Assembly: GCF_003477885.1 (NCBI RefSeq)
Contig: NZ_QUEE01000006.1
Coordinates: forward strand, 217,217-281,216
Source of the DNA: Lachnotalea sp. AF33-28
Lineage (GTDB): Bacteria; Bacillota; Clostridia; Lachnospirales; Lachnospiraceae
DNA length: 64,000 nucleotides
Direction of reading: 5' to 3'
Program-made: the position numbers and the translations under genes
The notes under the pieces: model-generated
Database searches by the model: none
The model's input: only the letters and a program-made list of their open reading frames with translations
What the model was told of the DNA's origin: nothing
Shown here: positions 7,599 through 17,281 of the stretch, piece after piece
Position numbering within the stretch: position 1 is the stretch's first letter
Layout: every line of letters starts with the position of its first letter

Positions 7599-10500
7599 AT
7601 GGCTAGAAAAATGAAAACCATGGATGGTAACCATGCGGCTTCACATGTTTCTTATGCGTTTACGGAAGTTGCGGCTATTTATCCGATTACACCTTCATCC
7701 GTTATGGCGGAAGCCGTGGATGAATGGGCAACAGACGGAAGACAGAATATTTTCGGACAGACCGTGCAGGTAACGGAAATGCAGTCCGAGGCGGGTGCTG
7801 CCGGTACCGTTCACGGTTCCTTATCAGCAGGCGCGCTGACTACAACTTTTACAGCATCCCAGGGCTTGCTGCTGATGATACCCAACCTGTATAAAATTGC
7901 CGGCGAACAGCTGCCGGGTGTGTTCGATGTTTCCGCCCGTGCGATTGCAAGCCATGCATTATCCATCTTCGGTGATCATTCCGATGTATACGCATGCCGC
8001 CAGACCGGCTGTGCTATGCTCTGCGAGGGCAGTGTGCAGGAAGTTATGGACCTGACACCGGTTGCGCATCTCGCTGCAATCAAGGGAAAGGTTCCTTTCA
8101 TCAATTTCTTTGACGGATTCCGTACATCACATGAGATCCAGAAAATCGAGACATGGGATTACGAAGATCTGAAGGATATGGCGGATATGGAAGCGATCGA
8201 TGCGTTCCGTGAGCATGCTCTGAATCCCAACCATCCCTGTGAGAGAGGTTCCGCTCAGAACCCGGATATCTTCTTCCAGGCAAGAGAGGCGAGCAATCCT
8301 TATTATGACGCTCTTCCTGCGATTGTTCAGGATTATATGGACAAGGTGAATGAGAAGATCGGCACGGATTATAAACTGTTCAACTACTTCGGCGCTGCTG
8401 ATGCTGAGCATGTGATCATCGCTATGGGTTCCGTATGTGATACCATCGATGAGACCGTTGAGCATATGCTGGCTGCAGGCGCGAAAGTCGGAGTTGTTAA
8501 GGTTCGTCTGTACAGACCTTTCTGTGCACAGGCTCTGATTGATGCGATTCCGGACAGCGTAAAGCAGATCAGCGTTCTGGACAGAACGAAAGAGCCCGGA
8601 GCACTTGGCGAGCCGCTTTGGCTGGATGTGGTTGCTGCATTAAAGGGGACCAAATTTGACCAGGTACCGGTATTCTCCGGACGTTACGGCTTAGGTTCCA
8701 AGGACACGACTCCCGGACAGATCATCGCTGTATACAACAATAAGGATAAGAAAAAATTCACCATCGGCATTGTGGATGACGTTACAAACCTGTCCCTGCC
8801 GATCGGCGAGGATCCGGATACAACACCGGCCGCTACGATCAGCTGCAAATTCTGGGGTCTGGGTGCGGACGGTACTGTCGGCGCTAATAAGAACTCCATC
8901 AAGATCATCGGTGACAATACAGACATGTATGCGCAGGCATACTTTGATTACGATTCCAAGAAATCAGGCGGCGTAACCATTTCCCACCTGCGTTTCGGTA
9001 AGGATCCGATCCACTCTACATACCTGATTTCCAAGGCGAACTTTGTTGCCTGCCATAATCCTTCTTACGTACGTAAGTACAACATGGTACAGGATGTGAA
9101 GGACGGCGGTACATTCCTGTTAAACTGCCCGTGGGATCTGGAAGGTCTGGAAGAGCATCTGCCCGGACAGGCTAAGAGATACATCGCAAACCATAATATT
9201 AAACTGTATACGATCGACGGTATTAAGATCGGCAAGGAAATCGGTCTGGGCGGACGTATCAACACCGTTTTACAGTCCGCATTCTTCAAACTGGCCAACA
9301 TCATTCCGGAAGACAAGGCAATTGAGCTGATGAAGGCTGCTGCAAAGGCTACCTACGGAAGAAAGGGCGAGAAGATCGTTCAGATGAACTACGACGCCAT
9401 CGAAGCCGGTGCAAAGCAGGTTGTGGAAGTACAGATTCCGGAGAGCTGGAAGGATGCTTCCGATGAAGTGCTGGGCAAATCTGTGGCAGGCGGCCGTAAG
9501 GACGTATTGGATTTCGTTAACAATGTACAGATTCCGATCAATATGCAGGAAGGCAAGAACCTGCCGGTATCCGCATTTAAGGATTATGTGGATGGATCTA
9601 CACCGTCCGGTTCCGCAGCTTATGAGAAGCGCGGCATCGCTGTGGATGTTCCTACATGGAATCCTGAAAACTGTATCCAGTGTAACTTCTGTTCCTATGT
9701 GTGCCCTCACGCTGTAATCCGCCCGGTTGTTATGACCGAAGAGGAAGCTGCGAAAGCGCCGGAAGGAATGAAAAAAGTTCCGATGACAGGCATGCCCGGA
9801 TATTATTTCAGCATGAGCGTATCCGCTCTTGACTGTACCGGATGCGGTTCCTGTGCAAATGTATGTCCTGGCAAGAAGGGCGCTAAGGCTCTGACCATGA
9901 CATCACTGGAAGAAAACCTGGCTGAGCAGGATCACTTTGATTACGGACAGAGTCTGCCGGTGAAACCGGAAGTTCTGGCTAAATTCAAAGAGAACACTGT
10001 TAAGGGAAGCCAGTTCAAACAGCCGTTATTAGAGTTCTCAGGCGCATGCGCAGGCTGCGGCGAGACTCCTTACGCTAAACTGATCACCCAGCTGTTCGGT
10101 GACAGAATGTATATTGCCAATGCGACCGGATGTTCTTCCATCTGGGGCAACTCCTCACCGTCCACTCCTTATACTGTGAATAAGGAAGGCAAGGGACCGG
10201 CATGGTCCAACTCCCTGTTCGAGGATGCGGCAGAGTTCGGTTACGGTATGGCTCTGGCACAGAAAGCGCTCAGAGACAGAATGAAAGCGGAAGTGGAAGA
10301 GGTTGCTTCTAACGACAAAGCGAGTGAAGAAGTACAGGCTGCCTGCAAAGAGTGGCTGGAGTCCTTCGCATGCGGAGCGACCAACGGAACCGCTACGGAT
10401 AAACTTGTTGCAGCGCTCTCCGGTGTGGACTGCGATGTATGCAGAGACATTGTAAAGCACAAAGATTTCCTGGCGAAGAAGTCACAGTGGATCTTCGGCG

Positions 10501-11144
10501 GTGACGGATGGGCTTATGATATCGGCTTCGGCGGCGTGGACCATGTGCTGGCAAGCGGCAAGGATGTCAATGTAATGGTATTTGATACCGAGGTATATTC
10601 CAATACGGGCGGACAGTCCTCCAAGGCTACTCCTACCGGTGCGGTTGCGCAGTTCGCTGCCGGCGGCAAGGATGTGAAGAAAAAAGACCTGGCTGCGATC
10701 GCTATGAGCTACGGCTATGTATACGTTGCACAGATCGCTATGGGCGCTGACTATGCGCAGACCGTTAAGGCCATCGCAGAGGCGGAAGCTTATCCGGGAC
10801 CTTCACTGATCATCGCATATGCTCCTTGTATCAACCACGGTATCAAGGTCGGCATGAGCAAGGCTCAGACAGAGGAGAAGAGAGCGGTTGAGGCAGGTTA
10901 CTGGCATCTGTTCCGTTATAATCCTGCTCTGGAAGCAGAAGGCAAGAATCCGTTCAGCCTGGACAGCAAAGCTCCTACCGGCAATTATCAGGAATTCTTA
11001 AAGGGCGAGGTTCGTTATACTTCCCTGGCTCTCAAGAATCCGGAAAGAGCGGAAGAACTGTTTGAGAGAGCAGAAGATGCCGCTAAGGATAAGTACGCAC
11101 ACCTGCAGAAGCTGGTTGCGCTGTATTCCAAGGAAGAGAAATAA
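7599..11144 (+). CDS. nifJ: Pyruvate:ferredoxin (flavodoxin) oxidoreductase
   Basis: Converts pyruvate and CoA to acetyl-CoA and CO2 and reduces ferredoxin, the central energy step in anaerobic clostridia. The 1181-residue single-chain enzyme is full length: N-terminal pyrimidine-binding domain (YPITPSSVMAE), domains II and III, two ferredoxin-type 4Fe-4S motifs (CIQCNFCSYVCP from Cys692, CTGCGSCANVCP from Cys746), the proximal-cluster Cys in GACAGCGETPY, and the thiamine diphosphate site GDGWAYDIG (Asp969). Strong AGGAGG upstream. It is monocistronic, with a terminator at 11187-11225. Confidence 0.97.
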   Translation: MARKMKTMDGNHAASHVSYAFTEVAAIYPITPSSVMAEAVDEWATDGRQNIFGQTVQVTEMQSEAGAAGTVHGSLSAGALTTTFTASQGLLLMIPNLYKIAGEQLPGVFDVSARAIASHALSIFGDHSDVYACRQTGCAMLCEGSVQEVMDLTPVAHLAAIKGKVPFINFFDGFRTSHEIQKIETWDYEDLKDMADMEAIDAFREHALNPNHPCERGSAQNPDIFFQAREASNPYYDALPAIVQDYMDKVNEKIGTDYKLFNYFGAADAEHVIIAMGSVCDTIDETVEHMLAAGAKVGVVKVRLYRPFCAQALIDAIPDSVKQISVLDRTKEPGALGEPLWLDVVAALKGTKFDQVPVFSGRYGLGSKDTTPGQIIAVYNNKDKKKFTIGIVDDVTNLSLPIGEDPDTTPAATISCKFWGLGADGTVGANKNSIKIIGDNTDMYAQAYFDYDSKKSGGVTISHLRFGKDPIHSTYLISKANFVACHNPSYVRKYNMVQDVKDGGTFLLNCPWDLEGLEEHLPGQAKRYIANHNIKLYTIDGIKIGKEIGLGGRINTVLQSAFFKLANIIPEDKAIELMKAAAKATYGRKGEKIVQMNYDAIEAGAKQVVEVQIPESWKDASDEVLGKSVAGGRKDVLDFVNNVQIPINMQEGKNLPVSAFKDYVDGSTPSGSAAYEKRGIAVDVPTWNPENCIQCNFCSYVCPHAVIRPVVMTEEEAAKAPEGMKKVPMTGMPGYYFSMSVSALDCTGCGSCANVCPGKKGAKALTMTSLEENLAEQDHFDYGQSLPVKPEVLAKFKENTVKGSQFKQPLLEFSGACAGCGETPYAKLITQLFGDRMYIANATGCSSIWGNSSPSTPYTVNKEGKGPAWSNSLFEDAAEFGYGMALAQKALRDRMKAEVEEVASNDKASEEVQAACKEWLESFACGATNGTATDKLVAALSGVDCDVCRDIVKHKDFLAKKSQWIFGGDGWAYDIGFGGVDHVLASGKDVNVMVFDTEVYSNTGGQSSKATPTGAVAQFAAGGKDVKKKDLAAIAMSYGYVYVAQIAMGADYAQTVKAIAEAEAYPGPSLIIAYAPCINHGIKVGMSKAQTEEKRAVEAGYWHLFRYNPALEAEGKNPFSLDSKAPTGNYQEFLKGEVRYTSLALKNPERAEELFERAEDAAKDKYAHLQKLVALYSKEEK

Positions 11145-11186
11145 ATGATATTGAAGCGGTAACCCCTGCGGTTATCTAAGAGTAGA

Positions 11187-11225
11187 AAGAGCTGTCGCAT
11201 CAAGCATGGTGCGCAGCTCTTTTGC
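11187..11225 (+). terminator. Rho-independent terminator after PFOR
   Basis: Stem AAGAGCTG (11188-11195) pairs with CAGCTCTT (11214-11221), extended by CGCA/TGCG inside, followed by TTTTG. It lies 43 bases after the PFOR stop. Confidence 0.75.
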
Positions 11226-11260
11226 TATGTAAAAAGGACAGATCTCCGATAACTGTTTGT

Positions 11261-11317
11261 GTTACTATACTCTGCGCCGCTATGCGCGGGAAGTTTACGC
11301 CAGCTGTGATGAGTAAC
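11261..11317. repeat. Short intergenic repeat related to family A
   Basis: A 57-bp segment with GTTAC/GTAAC ends. Its core, CGC(T/C)ATGCGCGGGAA(G/A)TTTACG, also occurs at about 17221-17242 inside the copy before the GntR gene. It lies between PFOR and asparaginase and has no coding frame of its own. Confidence 0.5.
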
Positions 11318-11432
11318 CTATTTGCCCGTTTACCTCAGTCACCGGAATGTGCATGGTTTGTCAAATTCCGGCGCATATGTTATAATAGGGGCACTATAGG
11401 AGACGACAGATAATAAACAGGAGTAAGATATT

Positions 11433-12425
11433 ATGAAAAAGATATTGCTGATTGGAACCGGTGGAACCATCGCATCCAAGCCCACGGATGCCGGCCTTAC
11501 CCCCATGCTGGATACTGAGGAGATTTTAAGCTATGTGCCGGAGGTGAACGGTTTCTGTGAAGTCGATGCCGTTCAGATACTGAATCTGGACAGCACGAAT
11601 ATGAATCCGAAGCATTGGCTGGCTATAGCGGAGGCAGTGAGGGTTAATTATGACCGTTATGACGGTTTTGTGATCTCCCATGGCACGGATACGATGGCTT
11701 ATACGGCTGCCGCTCTTTCTTATCTGATACAGAATTCCCCTAAGCCGGTAGTGATTACCGGATCGCAGAAATCAGTTTTTGTGCGGGATACGGATGCCCG
11801 CAGCAATTTGGAGGACGCCTTCTGCTATGCTTCCCAGGACCGGGCCCACGGCGTCTGTATCGTGTTTGACGGCCGGGCGATCGTGGGAACCCGAGCAAGA
11901 AAGATGCGTACCAAGAGTTATAACGCATTTTCCAGCATCGACTATCCGGAGCTGGCACTGATCAGGGATGGCCGTGTGGTACACTACATAGAGCTTGAGA
12001 CCTGCAAAAGAGGCCCTGTATTTTATAACAGGCTGGATGACCGGGTATTTCCGCTGAAGCTGATACCGGGGCTTAAAGCGGATATCTTTAGCTGGCTGAA
12101 GGACTCCTACGACGCGGTGGTGGTGGAGAGCTTCGGCGTCGGCGGCATCCCCTGCTATGGGGATGAAGGTTTCATCGATGCCATCGCGGATTGGATCGCT
12201 TCCGGAAAGATCATGGTTATGACCACACAGGTGCCTCATGAGGGCAGCGATATGGAAGTTTATCAGGTTGGAAACCTGGTAAAGGAGAAATATGAGCTGA
12301 TGGAAGCTTATAATATGACATTTGAATCCGTAGTCACCAAGCTGATGTGGATATTATCCCAGACACGGGATCCTGCTGCTGTGCGGGAGATGTTTTATAC
12401 GCCAGTGCAGCTGGACATGATCTGA
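11433..12425 (+). CDS. ansA: Type I (cytoplasmic) L-asparaginase
   Basis: Hydrolyses L-asparagine to aspartate and ammonia. The 330-residue protein has both family signatures: GTGGTIAS with nucleophile Thr12 near the N-terminus, and VISHGTDTMAYTAAAL with the second catalytic Thr and Asp. There is no signal peptide, which fits the cytoplasmic type I enzyme. CAGGAG about 8 bases upstream sets the start. The gene stands alone. Confidence 0.92.
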   Translation: MKKILLIGTGGTIASKPTDAGLTPMLDTEEILSYVPEVNGFCEVDAVQILNLDSTNMNPKHWLAIAEAVRVNYDRYDGFVISHGTDTMAYTAAALSYLIQNSPKPVVITGSQKSVFVRDTDARSNLEDAFCYASQDRAHGVCIVFDGRAIVGTRARKMRTKSYNAFSSIDYPELALIRDGRVVHYIELETCKRGPVFYNRLDDRVFPLKLIPGLKADIFSWLKDSYDAVVVESFGVGGIPCYGDEGFIDAIADWIASGKIMVMTTQVPHEGSDMEVYQVGNLVKEKYELMEAYNMTFESVVTKLMWILSQTRDPAAVREMFYTPVQLDMI

Positions 12426-12511
12426 TGGGAGAGCACAGCTGAATCATAATAAAAGAGTGTGCAAGTGCACAGAACATCAGCTTTGTCTGATAGAAGTATG
12501 GAGGGATGGTT

Positions 12512-13561
12512 ATGAGAGTTGGTACGATCGGAACTGGATTTATTGTGGACCGCTTTTTAAATGCGCTTAAGCTGCTCAAATCACAGGGCGGCAGCATATC
12601 CTGCGAGGCGGTGTATTCCAGAAGCGAGCAAAATGGAAGAGCCCTTGCGGACCGCCATGGGGTTGCCAGAGTATATACGGATCTGGAAGCATTTATGGAG
12701 TCCCCGGAAATCGATTTTGTGTATGTGGCATCCCCCAACGGGCTGCATTTCATGCACAGCCGCATGGCCCTGCTGCATGGCAAGCATGTGATTTGCGAGA
12801 AATCCTTTACCTCCAACGGAAGGGAAGCCCGGGAGCTGACCTCGCTGGCGGCAGAAAAGCAGCTGTTTTTATTTGAGGCGATCATTACCCTGCATATGCC
12901 CAACTATATCTGGATTCAGGAAAATATCAATAAATTGGGCAGAATGCGGCTGTTCCAGGGAAATTTCAGCAAATATTCCACCAGGTACGACGATTATAAA
13001 GCCGGAAAAAATCCCAACATCTTTAATCCAGATTTCTCCGGAGGAGCACTGATGGATCTGAATGTCTACAATATCGAAGCCGCGCTGGGGCTCTTCGGAA
13101 AACCGGAAAGTGTACATTATTTCTGCAATAAGGCCGACAACGGCATTGATCTGTCCGGCACGGTAATATTGACTTATCCTGATTTTCTGTGTGAATGCAC
13201 TGCCGCTAAAGACTGCAACGCCAATCAGTTTGTGAGCATACACGGAGAGGACGGGAGCTTTTACAGCCCTTATGCGCCCAGCTTTTTTACCGATGTACGG
13301 GCAGAAATAAACGGCAGGGACAGTGTGACGGTGAACGGTCAGCTGATGGATCAGCCCATGTATTACGAGCTGGAGTGGTTCCTGAAGCTGTTTGAGAGAG
13401 GAGATCTGGCGGAATGCCAGAGATGGTATGACATGATCCATCTGGTAATGGACGTGATGGATGAAGCGCGCCGGTCTGCCGGCATCATCTTTGCGGCGGA
13501 CTGCAAGGCGCAGCAGCCGCTTTGCGGGAAGGGAGAGTTTGAAGATGGACCGAGTGAATGA
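12512..13561 (+). CDS. Gfo/Idh/MocA-family NAD(P)-dependent oxidoreductase
   Basis: Probably oxidises or reduces a sugar or polyol. The 349-residue protein opens with a Rossmann motif (VGTIGTGFIVD) and has the family hallmark CEKSF, carrying the catalytic Lys, in HVICEKSFTSNGREA. The start at 12512 is preferred because GGAGGG (12500-12505) abuts the ATG at 12506 but is correctly spaced from 12512. It heads a three-gene operon and overlaps the next gene by 17 bases. Substrate not predictable; the GH32-like neighbour hints at carbohydrate metabolism. Confidence 0.88.
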   Translation: MRVGTIGTGFIVDRFLNALKLLKSQGGSISCEAVYSRSEQNGRALADRHGVARVYTDLEAFMESPEIDFVYVASPNGLHFMHSRMALLHGKHVICEKSFTSNGREARELTSLAAEKQLFLFEAIITLHMPNYIWIQENINKLGRMRLFQGNFSKYSTRYDDYKAGKNPNIFNPDFSGGALMDLNVYNIEAALGLFGKPESVHYFCNKADNGIDLSGTVILTYPDFLCECTAAKDCNANQFVSIHGEDGSFYSPYAPSFFTDVRAEINGRDSVTVNGQLMDQPMYYELEWFLKLFERGDLAECQRWYDMIHLVMDVMDEARRSAGIIFAADCKAQQPLCGKGEFEDGPSE

Positions 13562-14009
13562 GGCCGTGAGTCTGTTCGAAGAAGGATATAACTGCTGCCA
13601 GAGTGTATTTGCTGCGTTCTGCGACCGGTATGGGATGAACCGGGAGACGGCACTTAAGATATCCGCATCTTTTGGCGGCGGTATGGGGAGGATGCGCGAG
13701 GTATGCGGTACGGTTTCCGGCATGGCGCTGGTCTGTGGGCTGGAGACCGGGAGCACAGACGGCAGGGACAGCGATGCGAAAAAGCACAATTATGAAGTGA
13801 TGCGGGAACTGGCGGGCCGATTTCGGGAAAATAACGGTACGATCATCTGCCGGGAACTGCTGGGACTGGACCGGGCCCCGCAGAGTGCCAGGCCGGAGGA
13901 ACGCACCGTCGATTACTATAAAAAGCGTCCCTGCAAGCGCCTGGTACAGGAAGCTGCCGAGATATTGACACAGTATTTTGAAATGGAATCGGAAGAGGTG
14001 GGTAAATGA
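13545..14009 (+). CDS. C_GCAxxG_C_C family redox-type protein
   Basis: A 154-residue cysteine-rich protein of the C-GCAxxG-C-C family, whose biochemical role is not well known. Visible hallmarks are YNCCQSVFAAFC near residues 15-26, the glycine-rich FGGGMGRMREVCGTVSG with the central Cys-Gly, a VCGLETG block, and C-terminal cysteines in ICRELLG and PCKRLV. The start at 13545 has a GGGAAGGGAG ribosome site inside the end of the previous gene, so translation is coupled. An in-frame upstream extension is rejected because it lies inside that gene. Confidence 0.85.
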   Translation: MDRVNEAVSLFEEGYNCCQSVFAAFCDRYGMNRETALKISASFGGGMGRMREVCGTVSGMALVCGLETGSTDGRDSDAKKHNYEVMRELAGRFRENNGTIICRELLGLDRAPQSARPEERTVDYYKKRPCKRLVQEAAEILTQYFEMESEEVGK

Positions 14010-15418
14010 ACGGCGAGCTTCATGATAAACTAAAAGAACAGTTCAGCGCTGTCATGCATTGCAATATAAAAACCGTGCGAAGGGATTCCTATCGTCTTCA
14101 GTTTCATATAATGCCCCCTTTCGGACGCCTGGAAGCCCCCTGCGGTTTCTGCCAGTTTCAAGGGCTGTATCACGTGTTTCTGTGTTATGCTCCGCTCAAA
14201 GAAAGGGAGATTTCCCATCTGTGGGAACATTGTACCAGCCGCGATCTGGTGCACTGGGCTGATGAGGGCCCGGTTCTGCTGCCGGACCAGCCATTTGACA
14301 GCCGCGGCCTGTATTCCGGTTCCGCGCTGGAAGATAAAGACATCCTGAGACTTTATTATACCGGAGAAGGCGCAGACAGCGCGCAGGATTCGCAGCATAA
14401 GCTTACCACCATATTGGCGGCGAGCCATGACGGCAGGCTGTTTGGCGGTAAGCAGCCTGTTATGGTTGAGAATCAGCTTCTTAAGGCCGCCCGGGGCTGT
14501 GCGCGCGATCCGAAGGTGTGGAAGGAAAGCGAAAGCTTTTACATGGTTATGGGAGCTTCTCTGGGTCAGAGGGGAGGCGCTGCGCTGCTCTTTAGGTCGG
14601 AGGACGGCATGGACTGGAGCTTTACAAATGAGCTGGCCCCGGAGAAGAAATTTGGCTATCAGTGGGAACATGCCGATATGTTCTGGATGGATCATAAGCG
14701 TATATTGTCGGTGTCCTGCAGAGGCGCCGGATTAGGGGAGACTCCGTGGGCATCAGCCGACCGGTCCGGATATTTTACGGTGGAAGGGGATTTAGACAGT
14801 GAGTACCGTCTGTCAGGGTTTACGGATTGGGATGAGGGTTTTGATTTCTATGCCCCGCAGACCATGTTAACCGCAGACGGCCGGAGGCTTTTGATCGCGC
14901 GCATGGGGCTGGACAGCAGGGAGTATAAAGATCCGACAGCAGCCAGGGGATGGGAGCATGCGCTCACAGTTCTGCGGGAACTGAGGGCGTCCCATGGGCA
15001 CATCCTGCAGCAGCCGGCCAGAGAGCTGGATGGGTTCTGGAATGCGGCGCGCAGCGTACAGTGCTCGAAAGAGCATGTCATACCTGGCCTGGTCTTATAT
15101 GAGATGGGCATAGACTCCATAAAAAATGCGGATTTTAGCCTGGTGCTGGCGGGAGACCTTAAGATCAGCTATGCCGCGGCACAGGGATTGTTTGCGGTTG
15201 AATTTACGGATTCCAGGCTCGGCGCCGGCAGAAAGAGAAAGCAGAAGCTCATCGGCCGCCTGGATTCTTTGAGGATTCTTGCAGACAGTTCCAGTTTGGA
15301 GATTTTTATAAATGAGGGGGAGACCGTGTTCAGTACGAGATTTTACCCGGCTGACCCGGTATATGAGGCAAAGGTGCGCTGCATGAGCTGCCATGTCCGG
15401 ATAAAAGAAAAAAGGTGA
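14006..15418 (+). CDS. GH32-like protein (sucrose-6-phosphate hydrolase fold) lacking the nucleophile
   Basis: A 470-residue five-bladed propeller protein of the invertase family. Conserved parts: FHIMPP, CQFQGLYHVF, the ARDPKVW motif (R167, D168) and QWEHADMF with Glu221 where the acid/base residue of the WEC motif belongs. The usual WMNDPNG motif is here RLEAPCG, so Ala44 replaces the catalytic Asp. The last 120 residues form the usual beta-sandwich. It starts within the previous stop codon (ATGA). It may be a binding protein, or an enzyme with altered chemistry. Confidence 0.82.
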   Translation: MNGELHDKLKEQFSAVMHCNIKTVRRDSYRLQFHIMPPFGRLEAPCGFCQFQGLYHVFLCYAPLKEREISHLWEHCTSRDLVHWADEGPVLLPDQPFDSRGLYSGSALEDKDILRLYYTGEGADSAQDSQHKLTTILAASHDGRLFGGKQPVMVENQLLKAARGCARDPKVWKESESFYMVMGASLGQRGGAALLFRSEDGMDWSFTNELAPEKKFGYQWEHADMFWMDHKRILSVSCRGAGLGETPWASADRSGYFTVEGDLDSEYRLSGFTDWDEGFDFYAPQTMLTADGRRLLIARMGLDSREYKDPTAARGWEHALTVLRELRASHGHILQQPARELDGFWNAARSVQCSKEHVIPGLVLYEMGIDSIKNADFSLVLAGDLKISYAAAQGLFAVEFTDSRLGAGRKRKQKLIGRLDSLRILADSSSLEIFINEGETVFSTRFYPADPVYEAKVRCMSCHVRIKEKR

Positions 15419-15423
15419 CCGGT

Positions 15424-15471
15424 AAAGGGACCGTCCGTGAAAGAATGACTTTCATGGACGGCCCTTTCTAT
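15424..15471 (+). terminator. Terminator of the Gfo-GH32 operon
   Basis: A long hairpin: CCGTCC (15431-15436) and TGAAAG pair with CTTTCA and GGACGG (to 15461), with AAAGGG/CCCTTT at the base, starting 6 bases after the GH32 stop. Confidence 0.75.
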
Positions 15472-15577
15472 TGAACAAAAACGCTCCGCTTAGGATCGCA
15501 CTGCGGCGGGAAGGTATTATGTCGCCAGGGCGACCCGCCGCAGGCGGAAAATCCCGCGAGCGGGATTCTTTTCAATA
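15469..15577. repeat. Palindromic intergenic element, family B (full copy)
   Basis: A 109-bp element with inverted ends TATTGAA (15469-15475) and TTCAATA (15571-15577). Inside are CTGCGGCGGG (15501-15510) with its perfect complement at 15534-15543, and the hairpin ATCCCG-CGAG-CGGGAT (15551-15566). Its left half, including CTCCGCTTAGGATCGCACTG, recurs at 34164-34240 and, diverged, at 28034-28080. No coding frame. Confidence 0.72.
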
Positions 15578-15585
15578 GGTGCGGG

Positions 15586-16968
15586 TCAGACGCGGCTGGG
15601 TACAATATTGGTAAGCAGTTCGTTAAAGGCCTCGCTCATGGTTGGATGGGTGTAGATACTGTCGCGCAGCAATGTATAGGGAAGGCCTGCGTCGATGGCC
15701 AGCTTGACCAGATTGATCATCTCATGGGACTCTTCGCAGAAGAGATGTGCTCCAAGGATGCGGCCAGTATCCAGATCGATGACCGCCTTTAGGAGCCCTG
15801 TGGTGTTATTCAGCACCAATGCCTTGGGAATCGCCGCTACCTGGAGTCTGCCGACGCCCACATGAAATCCCTGTTCGAGGGCTTCCTGCTCGGTAAGCCC
15901 GACTCTGGAAAATGGTGGATCCAGAAATACACTGTACGGAACGGCTCCCCTGTTCTGTGTCGTACGGCTCCCGTCACCCAAAAGCTGCGATTTCACGATA
16001 CGGAAATCGTCCAGAGAGATATAGGTGAACTGCAGCCCGCCGGCCACGTCGCCCATGGCCCATATATGCGGCACGCTGGTTTTAAGCTGCGCATCGGTAA
16101 GAACCGCACCGCGTGAGGTCAGTTCAACGCCGGCCGCTTCCGGGTTCAGGCCGGATACATTGGGACGGCGGCCTGTGGCGGCCAGAACTGCGTCGGCAGT
16201 AAGCTCCAGGGATCCGTCCGGAGTCTTGAGCGTGACGACTGCCTGATCATCCTGATCCTCCACCTTTTCAACCTGGACGGACAGCAGCACACGGATACCG
16301 CGGCTGTTAAGGCTCGAAAGAACGGCCTGTGCGATTTCCCGGTCTTCTCTCGGCAGAAAAGCCTCCCCATCCTGGATAACGGTCACTTCAGAGCCGAAAT
16401 TTGCATACATAGAAGCAAATTCCATGCCGATATAGCCGCCTCCGATGATGACAAGACGACGTGGAAGCTCTCTAAGCTCCATCATGGTTTCACTCAGATA
16501 GAAATATCTGCTTTCCTTCAAACCCGGAATGGGGGGGACGAAGGGCCTTGCCCCCGTATTGATGAAGATCTGCCCGCCTTCCACTAAAACTGTGCCGTCA
16601 GCCGTTTCCACATTTACACTGTGCGGCCCTGTAAAAGAGGCTGTTCCGGTCAGCACGGTGATGCCCGGATGGTCAGCCAGTTTATGGTAATTCTTATTCC
16701 GGAGAGTAGAGGTGAGGAGGTTTTTTTTATCGATGGCCTCCGCATATCTTGCGGCTTTGTCGGAAAATTCCCCGCCCGCGGCGGCGGAGAGCGCTGCGCT
16801 GTGTATGAGGGATTTAGTAGGAATACAGGCAACGTTAATACATGTTCCTCCATACATTTCTTCCGATTTCTCAATCATAATCACACTCTTGCCAGCGCCT
16901 GCCAGGGCGCCTGCCAGCGTCTTTCCGCCTTTACCGAACCCAATGATCACTGCATCTGCTTTTTTCAT
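15586..16968 (-). CDS. RclA/mercuric-reductase-like pyridine nucleotide-disulfide oxidoreductase
   Basis: A 460-residue FAD flavoprotein. It has an FAD-binding N-terminus (VIIGFGKGGKTLAG), the redox-active disulfide in GGTCINVACIPTKSL (Cys-x4-Cys), an NAD(P) motif VIIGGGYIGMEFASMYANFG, the second FAD motif IWAMGDVAGG, and a C-terminal dimer domain with THPTMSEAFNELL. This pattern fits the RclA group (copper or reactive-chlorine stress) better than dihydrolipoyl dehydrogenase. The start at 16968 is chosen over one 45 bases upstream because GAGGAGC lies directly before it. Confidence 0.85.
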   Translation of the reverse strand: MKKADAVIIGFGKGGKTLAGALAGAGKSVIMIEKSEEMYGGTCINVACIPTKSLIHSAALSAAAGGEFSDKAARYAEAIDKKNLLTSTLRNKNYHKLADHPGITVLTGTASFTGPHSVNVETADGTVLVEGGQIFINTGARPFVPPIPGLKESRYFYLSETMMELRELPRRLVIIGGGYIGMEFASMYANFGSEVTVIQDGEAFLPREDREIAQAVLSSLNSRGIRVLLSVQVEKVEDQDDQAVVTLKTPDGSLELTADAVLAATGRRPNVSGLNPEAAGVELTSRGAVLTDAQLKTSVPHIWAMGDVAGGLQFTYISLDDFRIVKSQLLGDGSRTTQNRGAVPYSVFLDPPFSRVGLTEQEALEQGFHVGVGRLQVAAIPKALVLNNTTGLLKAVIDLDTGRILGAHLFCEESHEMINLVKLAIDAGLPYTLLRDSIYTHPTMSEAFNELLTNIVPSRV

Positions 16969-17163
16969 GAAAAGCTCCTCTCTGCGGTTATGTACCGCTG
17001 TTTGTGTGAGCACTTAACCGCGATATATGGACGGTCAAGTGTTGTTAGAGTATTGATTTATACTGTTATAATATTTGTAACAGTTTCTATACTGTTATTA
17101 TAATTATAACAGTATAATATGTCAAGTGCTAAATCAGTAAAATTTAAATTTTGTTTCTATATC

Positions 17164-17252
17164 GTAACAGTTCAGACGTCTTATGAGCAAGCTCAACGCC
17201 TGCTTTTGCACTATTTTTCCCGCCATGCGCGGGAAATTTACGACAGATGTGA
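17164..17252. repeat. Dispersed repeat family A, diverged copy
   Basis: Begins with GTAACAGTTCAGACG (17164-17178) as at 984, then matches 1074-1119 (TCTTATGAGCAA, CTCAACG, TGCTTTTGCACTATTTT, CCGCC), and continues with ATGCGCGGGAAATTTACG as in the 11261 element. The 3' inverted end is missing, so the copy is chimeric or decayed. It lies between the divergent flavoprotein and GntR genes. Confidence 0.6.
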
Positions 17253-17281
17253 ATTAATACAAAAATTGTTTCTATTCACGG

